NCBI GenBank assembly: GCA_020026055.1
Contig: JAHHRA010000006.1
Span: 1-64,000, forward strand
Origin: Actinobacillus sp.
GTDB lineage: Bacteria; Pseudomonadota; Gammaproteobacteria; Enterobacterales; Pasteurellaceae
Reading direction: 5' to 3'
DNA: 64,000 nucleotides
Below the pieces are notes generated by a model. That model ran no database searches, was not told where the DNA came from, and saw only the letters and a program-made list of their open reading frames with translations. A program made the translations under genes and the position numbers. Shown here piece after piece: positions 57,499 through 64,000 of this stretch. The stretch's first letter is position 1. Each line of letters starts with the position of its first letter.

Positions 57499-58209
57499 AT
57501 GGGACAAAAAGTTAATCCGAATGGTATTCGCCTAGGTATTATTAAACCTTGGAACTCTACTTGGTTCGCGAATACAAAAGATTTCGCTGGTAATTTAGAA
57601 GGTGATTTCAAAGTACGTCAATTTTTAACTAAGAAATTAGCCAATGCTTCAGTGTCAGCGATCACAATTGAACGCCCAGCAAAAAGCATTCGCGTCACTA
57701 TTCACACAGCACGCCCAGGTATCGTCATTGGTAAAAAAGGTGAAGATGTAGAAAAACTACGTCTAGAAGTTGCTCAGATTGCAGGCGTTCCTGCACAAAT
57801 CAACATCGCTGAAGTAAAAAAACCAGAACTTAACGCTAAACTTGTGGCTGAAGGTATCGCTTCACAATTAGAGCGTCGTGTCATGTTCCGCCGTGCAATG
57901 AAACGTGCAGTACAAAGTGCAATGCGTTCTGGTGCGAAAGGTATCAAAGTTGAAGTGAGTGGACGTTTAGGCGGTGCAGAGATTGCACGTAGTGAATGGT
58001 ATCGTGAAGGTCGTGTACCTCTACACACTTTACGTGCTGACATCGATTATAACACTGCAGAAGCCCACACTACTTATGGCGTCATTGGCGTGAAAGTATG
58101 GATCTTCAAAGGTGAAATTCTTGGTGGAATGGCTGCCGTTGCAAATGCTAAACAATCTGAAAAACCAAGTGCTCCGAAACGCGCACCGCGTGGACGTAGC
58201 CGCAAATAA
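57499..58209 (+). CDS. rpsC: 30S ribosomal protein S3
   Basis: 236 residues. The KH domain motif [13 protein letters not shown] and the C-terminal S3 domain are present; the tail is basic ([12 protein letters not shown]). It takes part in the mRNA entry helicase. AAGTAGGAG upstream. Confidence 0.98.
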   Translation: MGQKVNPNGIRLGIIKPWNSTWFANTKDFAGNLEGDFKVRQFLTKKLANASVSAITIERPAKSIRVTIHTARPGIVIGKKGEDVEKLRLEVAQIAGVPAQINIAEVKKPELNAKLVAEGIASQLERRVMFRRAMKRAVQSAMRSGAKGIKVEVSGRLGGAEIARSEWYREGRVPLHTLRADIDYNTAEAHTTYGVIGVKVWIFKGEILGGMAAVANAKQSEKPSAPKRAPRGRSRK

Positions 58210-58222
58210 GGAGAATTGTTAA

Positions 58223-58633
58223 ATGTTGCAACCAAAACGTACAAAATTCCGTAAAGTTCAAAAAGGTCGTAACCGTGGCATTGCTCATGGAACTGAGGTT
58301 AACTTCGGTACTTTCGGTTTAAAAGCAGTGGGTCGTGGACGCATTACGGCACGTCAAATTGAAGCGGCACGTCGTGCAATGACACGTGCTGTAAAGCGTC
58401 AAGGTAAAATTTGGATCCGCATCTTCCCAGATAAACCAATTACTGAAAAACCATTAGAAGTCCGTATGGGTAAAGGGAAAGGTAACGTTGAATACTGGGT
58501 CGCTTTAATTCAACCAGGTAAAGTCCTTTATGAAATGGACGGAGTGTCTGAAGAAGTGGCACGTCAAGCATTTGCTCTTGCAGCTGCAAAACTGCCAATC
58601 AAAACAACCTTTGTAACTAAAACGGTGATGTAA
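58223..58633 (+). CDS. rplP: 50S ribosomal protein L16
   Basis: 136 residues ([19 protein letters not shown]). It lies near the A-site tRNA elbow; Arg in [11 protein letters not shown], the family hydroxylation region, is present. The stop TAA overlaps the rpmC ATG. Confidence 0.98.
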   Translation: MLQPKRTKFRKVQKGRNRGIAHGTEVNFGTFGLKAVGRGRITARQIEAARRAMTRAVKRQGKIWIRIFPDKPITEKPLEVRMGKGKGNVEYWVALIQPGKVLYEMDGVSEEVARQAFALAAAKLPIKTTFVTKTVM

Positions 58634-58824
58634 TGAAAGCTCAAGAATTACGTACAAAAACTGTAGAAGATCTTAATGCTGAATTATTAAACCTTTTAGG
58701 TGAACAATTCAAATTGCGTATGCAATTAGCATCAGGTCAACTCCAACAAACACATCAGTTAAAACAAGTGCGTCGTCAAATTGCACAAGTTAAAACTGTA
58801 TTAACCGAAAAGGCGGGTGAGTAA
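58633..58824 (+). CDS. rpmC: 50S ribosomal protein L29
   Basis: 63 residues, two-helix protein near the exit tunnel next to L23. It overlaps both rplP and rpsQ by one base. Confidence 0.97.
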   Translation: MKAQELRTKTVEDLNAELLNLLGEQFKLRMQLASGQLQQTHQLKQVRRQIAQVKTVLTEKAGE

Positions 58825-59081
58825 TGACAGATAAAATTCGTACTGTACAAGGTCGTGTAGTCAGCGACAAAATGGATAAATCCTTTGTTGTTGCGATTGA
58901 ACGCAAAGTAAAACACCCACTTTATGGAAAATTCATTCGTCGTACGACTAAATTACACGTCCACGATGAAGCGAACGAAGCCAAAATGGGAGATGTAGTC
59001 GAAATCAAAGAATGTCGACCAATCTCAAAAACTAAATCTTGGACTTTAGTTCGTGTAGTTGAAAAAGCAGTTATTGCTTAA
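58824..59081 (+). CDS. rpsQ: 30S ribosomal protein S17
   Basis: 85 residues, OB-fold primary binder of 16S rRNA ([20 protein letters not shown]). Last gene of the S10 operon; a terminator follows. Confidence 0.98.
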   Translation: MTDKIRTVQGRVVSDKMDKSFVVAIERKVKHPLYGKFIRRTTKLHVHDEANEAKMGDVVEIKECRPISKTKSWTLVRVVEKAVIA

Positions 59082-59102
59082 TCTAAACTACTAACCTAAT
59101 TT

Positions 59103-59130
59103 AAAAACCCAGCTTATGCTGGGTTTTTTA
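59103..59130 (+). terminator. S10 operon terminator
   Basis: AAAAACCCAGC-TTAT-GCTGGGTTTTTT, a strong stem with T tail 22 bases after rpsQ. Confidence 0.92.
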
Positions 59131-59284
59131 TTTTCACTCAAAACTTCTTTTCCTCTCAAACTATTTAAAACCTCACATCTTCCAAAGACATTTTTTGCAA
59201 AAAGTATACTTCTTATCTCTTTTATTGACATAAAAGAGATAGCAAAGACTGTTAAAAAACTTCAAGCTTAGAAAGGAGAAAATT

Positions 59285-59566
59285 ATGGTTAAACAAGAGT
59301 GGAAAATTATTGAACATGATGTGTATGTAGTTCAGAAGAATGAAAAGAAGAAATTAATGCTTATTGCAGGGGAATATTTTGATGGAAAGCAAAATCTTAA
59401 AGGACTTGGATTGCATTGGAACGATTTCCCAGCAGCCCCAATTCCTATAACCAAAGACTTAGGGAACGCTTTTCTGTATGGATTATTACAAAAAGCAATG
59501 TTGGATAATAATCAAGAGTTAATTAAAAAAATTAACGAAGTTATGGAATATTTGGATACAAAATAA
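59285..59566 (+). CDS. Hypothetical protein between the S10 and spc operons
   Basis: 93 residues (MVKQEWKIIEHDVYVVQKNE start; ends EVMEYLDTK), with AAAGGAG six bases before the ATG. It has mixed alpha/beta character, Lys/Glu rich, no signal or membrane segment, and no motif I recognise. It is enclosed by its own terminator and that of the S10 operon, so it is an independent unit; a perfect -35 (TTGACA at 59225) lacks a clear -10. These operons normally follow one another closely, so this looks like a lineage-specific gain. The good ribosome site and terminator make it more likely real than chance. Confidence 0.75.
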   Translation: MVKQEWKIIEHDVYVVQKNEKKKLMLIAGEYFDGKQNLKGLGLHWNDFPAAPIPITKDLGNAFLYGLLQKAMLDNNQELIKKINEVMEYLDTK

Positions 59567-59582
59567 CATCCTTCTGAAACTC

Positions 59583-59608
59583 AAACCCAGCATGAGCTGG
59601 GTTTTTAT
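59583..59608 (+). terminator. Terminator of the 93-residue ORF
   Basis: AAACCCAGC-ATGA-GCTGGGTTT then Ts. The stem CCCAGC/GCTGGG is the same as the S10 operon terminator, as if duplicated. Confidence 0.85.
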
Positions 59609-59628
59609 TTTATGCATAATAGTAAAAC

Positions 59629-59669
59629 ACGCCTCAAAATTCGGAAAATTTTTCTGAATTTGCTGGCGT
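59629..59669. repeat. Palindromic element before the spc promoter
   Basis: ACGCCTCAAAATTCGGAAAA, then TTTTTCTGAATTTGCTGGCGT. It is followed within 20 bases by the spc promoter. Confidence 0.85.
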
Positions 59670-59685
59670 AAACTTAAAAACCCAC

Positions 59686-59772
59686 TTGTTTAAGCACTAA
59701 TTTTTCGGCATAATATGCCGTCTTGTTGCCTGTGGGCAACTGGGAACGTCCCGAAAGGGTTTTTTAACATTA
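59686..59772 (+). promoter_or_regulatory. spc operon promoter and leader hairpins
   Basis: TTGTTT (59686-59691), 17-bp spacer, CATAAT (59709-59714). The leader has small hairpins TTGCC-TGTG-GGCAA and CCC-GAAA-GGG followed by six Ts just before rplN, a possible weak attenuator. Confidence 0.6.
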
Positions 59773-59773
59773 G

Positions 59774-60157
<384 letters not shown>

Positions 60158-60169
60158 GGAGAAGTGAAA

Positions 60170-60481
60170 ATGGCTAACAAAATTCGTCAAGAAGATGAAG
60201 TAATTGTTCTTGCTGGTAAAAGCAAGGGTAAACGTGGCAAGGTCACTAAAGTTTTACCAAACGGTAAAGTGATTGTTGAAGGTGTTAACATCATCACTAA
60301 AGCAGAAAAACCAATTCCTCAATTAGGAAAAGAAGGTGGTTTAGTGAAGAAAGAAGCTCCAATTGATGCATCAAATGTAGCGATTTTTAACCCTACAACT
60401 AACAAAGCTGACCGTGTAGGTTTTAGATTTGAAGATGGTAAAAAAGTCCGTTTTTTCAAATCTAACAATGAATTAATTTAA
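60170..60481 (+). CDS. rplX: 50S ribosomal protein L24
   Basis: 103 residues from ATG 60170 ([25 protein letters not shown]), with AAGGAG eight bases upstream; an ATG six bases earlier is less likely. KOW domain; assembly initiator binding the 5' end of 23S rRNA. Confidence 0.97.
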   Translation: MANKIRQEDEVIVLAGKSKGKRGKVTKVLPNGKVIVEGVNIITKAEKPIPQLGKEGGLVKKEAPIDASNVAIFNPTTNKADRVGFRFEDGKKVRFFKSNNELI

Positions 60482-60498
60482 CAAACTGGAGTAACGCG

Positions 60499-61038
60499 AT
60501 GGCGAAACTGCATGATTACTACAAAGAAAATGTAGTGAATGAGTTAAAGTCAAAATTCGGCTACAAATCTGTCATGCAAGTCCCACGAATCGAAAAGATT
60601 ACCCTTAATATGGGAGTGGGTGAAGCATTGACCGACAAAAAATTGCTTGAAAACGCAGTTGCGGATTTAACAGCAATTAGTGGTCAAAAACCTTTAATTA
60701 CTAAGGCTCGTAAGTCTGTTGCTGGCTTTAAAATCCGTCAAGGGTATCCAATCGGTTGTAAAGTAACACTACGTGGTGAACGTATGTGGGAATTTCTAGA
60801 GCGTCTGATTATGATCTCTATCCCACGTGTACGTGACTTCCGTGGCTTAAATGCAAAATCTTTTGATGGTCGTGGTAACTATAGTATGGGTGTGCGTGAG
60901 CAAATCATTTTCCCAGAAATTGACTACGATAAAGTAGATCGTATTCGTGGTTTAGACATTACGATTACCACTACTGCAAAAAATGATGAAGAAGGTCGTG
61001 CATTACTAGACGCCTTTAATTTCCCATTCCGTAAGTAA
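60499..61038 (+). CDS. rplE: 50S ribosomal protein L5
   Basis: 179 residues, as in E. coli. Part of the 5S RNP, contacting P-site tRNA ([29 protein letters not shown]). Confidence 0.98.
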   Translation: MAKLHDYYKENVVNELKSKFGYKSVMQVPRIEKITLNMGVGEALTDKKLLENAVADLTAISGQKPLITKARKSVAGFKIRQGYPIGCKVTLRGERMWEFLERLIMISIPRVRDFRGLNAKSFDGRGNYSMGVREQIIFPEIDYDKVDRIRGLDITITTTAKNDEEGRALLDAFNFPFRK

Positions 61039-61051
61039 GGTTGGTAGACAA

Positions 61052-61357
61052 ATGGCTAAACAATCAATGAAAGCACGCGATGTTAAACGCGTTAAATTGG
61101 CTGAAAAATTCTACACAAAACGTGAAGAATTAAAAGGAATTATTTCTGATGTAAATTCTACTGATGAACAACGTTGGGATGCTGTATTAAAATTACAATC
61201 TTTGCCACGTGATTCTAGCCCAAGTCGTCAACGTAACCGTTGTCGTCAAACAGGTCGTCCACACGGTTTCTTACGTAAATTTGGTTTAAGCCGTATTAAA
61301 GTTCGTGAAGCAGCAATGCGTGGCGAAATTCCTGGGCTTAAAAAAGCAAGTTGGTAA
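61052..61357 (+). CDS. rpsN: 30S ribosomal protein S14 (zinc-independent form)
   Basis: 101 residues, the long form without the CxxC zinc pair. [21 protein letters not shown] and the C-terminal GLKKASW are conserved. Confidence 0.98.
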   Translation: MAKQSMKARDVKRVKLAEKFYTKREELKGIISDVNSTDEQRWDAVLKLQSLPRDSSPSRQRNRCRQTGRPHGFLRKFGLSRIKVREAAMRGEIPGLKKASW

Positions 61358-61393
61358 TTTACCGCTTTAATTTGGAATTGGAGAAAAAGCACA

Positions 61394-61786
61394 ATGAGTA
61401 TGCAAGATCCTATCGCAGATATGTTGACTCGTATTCGTAACGGTCAAGCTGCGAACAAAGTTGCGATCAATATGCCTTCATCCAAGCTAAAAGTGGCAAT
61501 TGCCAACGTATTAGCTAAAGAAGGTTTTATCGAAAGTGTAAAAGTTTTAGAAGGTCAAAAGCCTGAATTGGAAATCACTTTAAAATATTTCCAAGGTAAA
61601 CCAGTTGTAGAAAGTATTCAACGTGTAAGTCGTCCTGGGTTGCGTATTTATAAACGTAAAGACGAGTTGCCACGTGTGATGGGCGGTTTAGGTATCGCTG
61701 TAATTTCTACCTCAAAAGGTGTGATGACTGACCGTGCTGCTCGTGAAGCAGGTTTAGGCGGTGAAGTTATCTGTTATGTAGCTTAA
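61394..61786 (+). CDS. rpsH: 30S ribosomal protein S8
   Basis: 130 residues, as in E. coli. It binds helix 21 of 16S rRNA and in E. coli represses spc translation at the rplE region. GGAG upstream of [11 protein letters not shown]. Confidence 0.98.
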   Translation: MSMQDPIADMLTRIRNGQAANKVAINMPSSKLKVAIANVLAKEGFIESVKVLEGQKPELEITLKYFQGKPVVESIQRVSRPGLRIYKRKDELPRVMGGLGIAVISTSKGVMTDRAAREAGLGGEVICYVA

Positions 61787-61796
61787 GGAGTAGGAA

Positions 61797-62330
61797 ATGT
61801 CTCGTGTCGCAAAAGCACCTGTTAATATTCCTGCGGGCGTTGAGGTAAAACTTAATGGACAGCTATTAACAGTTAAAGGTAAAAATGGCGAATTGTCTCG
61901 CACAATTCATAACTCAGTTGAAGTTAAAGAAGAAAATAAACAATTAACTTTCACTCCACGTGAGGGTATGCCTGAGGCTAATGCTCAGTCAGGTACCGCT
62001 CGTGCATTAGTGAACGCAATGGTTATTGGTGTTACTGAAGGCTTCACTAGGAAGTTAAGACTGGTGGGTGTAGGTTATAGAGCTCAAGTTAAAGGCAATG
62101 TTGTTGCTTTAAGCTTAGGTTACTCTCATCCGATTGAGCACAAGCTACCAGCAGGGATCATTGCTGAATGCCCCTCTCAAACAGAAATTGTTTTAAAAGG
62201 TGCTGACAAACAAGTGATTGGTCAAGTAGCTGCAGATATTCGTGCTTATCGTCGCCCAGAACCTTACAAAGGTAAAGGTGTACGCTACGATGATGAAGTT
62301 GTACGTACAAAAGAGGCTAAGAAAAAATAA
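61797..62330 (+). CDS. rplF: 50S ribosomal protein L6
   Basis: 177 residues. Two related alpha/beta domains near the L7/L12 base; the conserved [11 protein letters not shown] is present. Confidence 0.98.
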   Translation: MSRVAKAPVNIPAGVEVKLNGQLLTVKGKNGELSRTIHNSVEVKEENKQLTFTPREGMPEANAQSGTARALVNAMVIGVTEGFTRKLRLVGVGYRAQVKGNVVALSLGYSHPIEHKLPAGIIAECPSQTEIVLKGADKQVIGQVAADIRAYRRPEPYKGKGVRYDDEVVRTKEAKKK

Positions 62331-62344
62331 TTTAAGGTAACACT

Positions 62345-62698
62345 ATGGATAAGAAATCAGCTCGTCTCCGTCGTGCAGCTCGTGCGCGTCATATGATGAA
62401 AGAAAAAGGCGTTACTCGTTTAGTGGTTCACCGTACTCCTCGTCATATCTATGCACAAGTAATTGCTGCAAGCGGATCAGAGGTTCTTGCTTCTGCTTCG
62501 ACAGTAGAAAAAGCAATTAGAGAGCAAGTTAAATATACAGGTAACATTGATGCAGCTAAATTAGTTGGCAAAACTGTTGCTGAAAGAGCATTGTCAAAAG
62601 GCATCAAAGATGTTGCTTTTGATCGTTCTGGTTTTAAATATCATGGTCGTGTCCAATCATTAGCGGACGCAGCTCGTGAAGCTGGTCTACAGTTCTAA
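62345..62698 (+). CDS. rplR: 50S ribosomal protein L18
   Basis: 117 residues, basic N-terminus ([15 protein letters not shown]); binds 5S rRNA with L5. Confidence 0.98.
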   Translation: MDKKSARLRRAARARHMMKEKGVTRLVVHRTPRHIYAQVIAASGSEVLASASTVEKAIREQVKYTGNIDAAKLVGKTVAERALSKGIKDVAFDRSGFKYHGRVQSLADAAREAGLQF

Positions 62699-62713
62699 TA
62701 GAGGTAATTTGAG

Positions 62714-63214
62714 ATGGCAAACGTCGAAAAACAAGCTGGTGAACTGCAAGAGAAGCTAATCGCGGTAAACCGTGTGTCAAAAACTGTCAAGGGTGGTCGT
62801 ATCATGAGCTTCACTGCTTTAACAGTAGTAGGTGATGGTAACGGTCGAGTCGGTTTTGGTTATGGTAAAGCACGTGAAGTTCCAGCAGCGATCCAAAAAG
62901 CGATGGAAAAAGCACGTCGTAATATGGTTACAATTGCTTTAAACGAAGGTACATTACAGCATCCAATCAAAGGTGCTCACACAGGTTCACGTGTATTTAT
63001 GCAACCAGCTAGCGAGGGTACGGGTATCATCGCAGGTGGTGCAATGCGTGCAGTGTTAGAAGTTGCTGGTGTACGTAACGTTCTTTCAAAAGCATATGGC
63101 TCAACTAACCCAATCAATATTGTACGTGCAACAATTGATGCTTTAGCAAATATGAAATCACCAGAAATGGTTGCTGCTAAACGTGGTAAAACCATTGAAG
63201 AAATTTTGGGGTAA
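62714..63214 (+). CDS. rpsE: 30S ribosomal protein S5
   Basis: 166 residues, as in E. coli. The dsRBD-like domain with the spectinomycin loop ([16 protein letters not shown]) appears wild type. Confidence 0.98.
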   Translation: MANVEKQAGELQEKLIAVNRVSKTVKGGRIMSFTALTVVGDGNGRVGFGYGKAREVPAAIQKAMEKARRNMVTIALNEGTLQHPIKGAHTGSRVFMQPASEGTGIIAGGAMRAVLEVAGVRNVLSKAYGSTNPINIVRATIDALANMKSPEMVAAKRGKTIEEILG

Positions 63215-63220
63215 ATTATT

Positions 63221-63400
63221 ATGGCAAAAACTATTAAAGTAACTCAAGTTCGTAGTTCTATTGCTCGTTTACCTAAGCATAAAGCAACATTACGTGGTCT
63301 TGGTTTGCGTCATATGCACCATACTGTAGAGTTAATTGATACACCTGCGGTACGTGGTATGATAAACCAAATTTCATACATGCTTAAAATAGAGGAGTAA
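63221..63400 (+). CDS. rpmD: 50S ribosomal protein L30
   Basis: 59 residues read directly from the [23 protein letters not shown] continuing to [13 protein letters not shown], then TAA. Typical length and the conserved [14 protein letters not shown] block. Between rpsE and rplO as usual. Confidence 0.97.
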   Translation: MAKTIKVTQVRSSIARLPKHKATLRGLGLRHMHHTVELIDTPAVRGMINQISYMLKIEE

Positions 63401-63403
63401 TTT

Positions 63404-63838
63404 ATGTATTTAAATACTTTATCTCCTGCTGCAGGTTCTAAACACTGCAAAAAACGTCTAGGTCGTGGTATCGGTTCTGGACTTGGTAAAACTGGTGGTC
63501 GTGGTCACAAAGGGCAGAAATCTCGTACAGGTGGAAAAGTTCGCCGTGGTTTCGAAGGTGGTCAAATGCCTTTATATCGTCGCTTACCAAAATTTGGCTT
63601 TACTTCGATGAAAGCTGCAGTTACTGCAGAAGTCAGACTAAGTGAATTAGCGAAAGTTGGAAGTAACGTTATTACTCTAGACACGCTAAAAGCTGCGAAT
63701 ATTTTGACTAAAGATATTCAATTTGCCAAGGTTATCCTTGCAGGTAAGATCAGCATTCCAGTAACTATCAAAGGTTTAGGTGTAACTAAAGGTGCTAAAG
63801 CAGCTATTGAAGCTGCTGGTGGTAAAATCGAGGAATAA
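63404..63838 (+). CDS. rplO: 50S ribosomal protein L15
   Basis: 144 residues. The Gly/Arg/Lys-rich N-terminal extension ([20 protein letters not shown]) enters 23S rRNA. GAGGAG, part of the rpmD end, serves as ribosome site. Confidence 0.98.
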   Translation: MYLNTLSPAAGSKHCKKRLGRGIGSGLGKTGGRGHKGQKSRTGGKVRRGFEGGQMPLYRRLPKFGFTSMKAAVTAEVRLSELAKVGSNVITLDTLKAANILTKDIQFAKVILAGKISIPVTIKGLGVTKGAKAAIEAAGGKIEE

Positions 63839-63845
63839 ATAACTT

Positions 63846-64000
63846 ATGGCAAAACAACCAGGTTATCAAAGTCGCAGTACTCAGAATGGTACAGATGAAC
63901 TTAAAAAAAGAATCTTTTTCGTATTAGGTGCTCTTATCGTTTTTCGTATTGGGTCTTATATTCCGGTACCTGGTATTGATGCCGCCGTATTAGCTCAATT
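63846..64000 (+). CDS. secY: Protein translocase subunit SecY (5' part)
   Basis: The first 51 codons are present: [20 protein letters not shown], then [20 protein letters not shown] (start of membrane segment 1) and [10 protein letters not shown]. The core channel of the Sec translocon. Seven bases after rplO. Cut by the window end. Confidence 0.95.
   Translation, partial: MAKQPGYQSRSTQNGTDELKKRIFFVLGALIVFRIGSYIPVPGIDAAVLAQ

Overview
The window is AT-rich gammaproteobacterial chromosome, almost certainly from the Pasteurellaceae (the Haemophilus/Actinobacillus group). Gene content and order support this: a peroxiredoxin-glutaredoxin fusion divergent from oxyR, lptM-lysA beside cyaY-recQ, hemX-hemY without hemC/hemD, comM with a CRP-S (Sxy-dependent) type site, a fruBKA operon, asnC/asnA, priA-ftsN, and protein sequences close to Haemophilus influenzae ones. 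By eye I saw no exact copy of either classical Pasteurellaceae uptake sequence (AAGTGCGGT or ACAAGCGGT). Two terminator hairpins carry the near-match AAATGCGGT. The genus is therefore left open.

Layout. Bases 1-13 look like the 3' end of a tRNA or tmRNA, followed by a terminator. 0.26-9.9 kb: small lipoprotein, glpE, recQ, cyaY, lptM, lysA, hda, an NCS2 uracil/purine permease with an unusual leader, the peroxiredoxin-glutaredoxin fusion divergent from oxyR, and gmhB. 10-20.7 kb: comM, a VirK/YbjX protein, trmL-engB, hemX-hemY, a ClC exchanger overlapping dusA, raiA, and an AGCS amino-acid symporter behind a tandem glycine riboswitch. 21-36.6 kb: a TonB-dependent (probably heme) receptor, def, fmt-rsmB-trkA, udp, asnC/asnA, slyD, a YeiH-type transporter, and fruBKA. 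36.8-48.9 kb: priA, ftsN, an AbgT transporter-pepT operon, hldD, mutS and rmuC. 49.3-53.1 kb: one 1,258-residue gene fusing a restriction nuclease domain, an adenine methylase and two target-recognition domains. It is followed by about 1 kb of repeat-filled non-coding DNA. 53.9-64 kb: the S10 operon (rpsJ to rpsQ), an unexpected 93-residue ORF, then the spc operon (rplN to secY, cut by the window end).

The most unusual signal is a family of about 15 palindromic elements of roughly 42 bp. The ends are ACGCC...GGCGT and the centre is like GAAAAATTTTTC. Most lie just after stop codons. Several are half copies. Copies flank the restriction-modification gene and fill the 1-kb tract before the S10 operon. 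Two copies appear to lie inside the rsmB coding sequence in frame, and a half copy sits where the glycine riboswitch expression platform should be.

A second unusual signal is the permease leader. A PurR-type operator lies in the promoter spacer. It is followed by a 52-codon leader ORF, a run of seven Ts and an intrinsic terminator, which is the layout expected of pyrBI-type (UTP-sensing) attenuation.

Physiological reading (inference): the cell probably depends on external heme (hemXY without hemCD, plus a heme-type receptor), takes up fructose by a CRP-activated PTS, and is naturally competent (comM with a CRP-S site).
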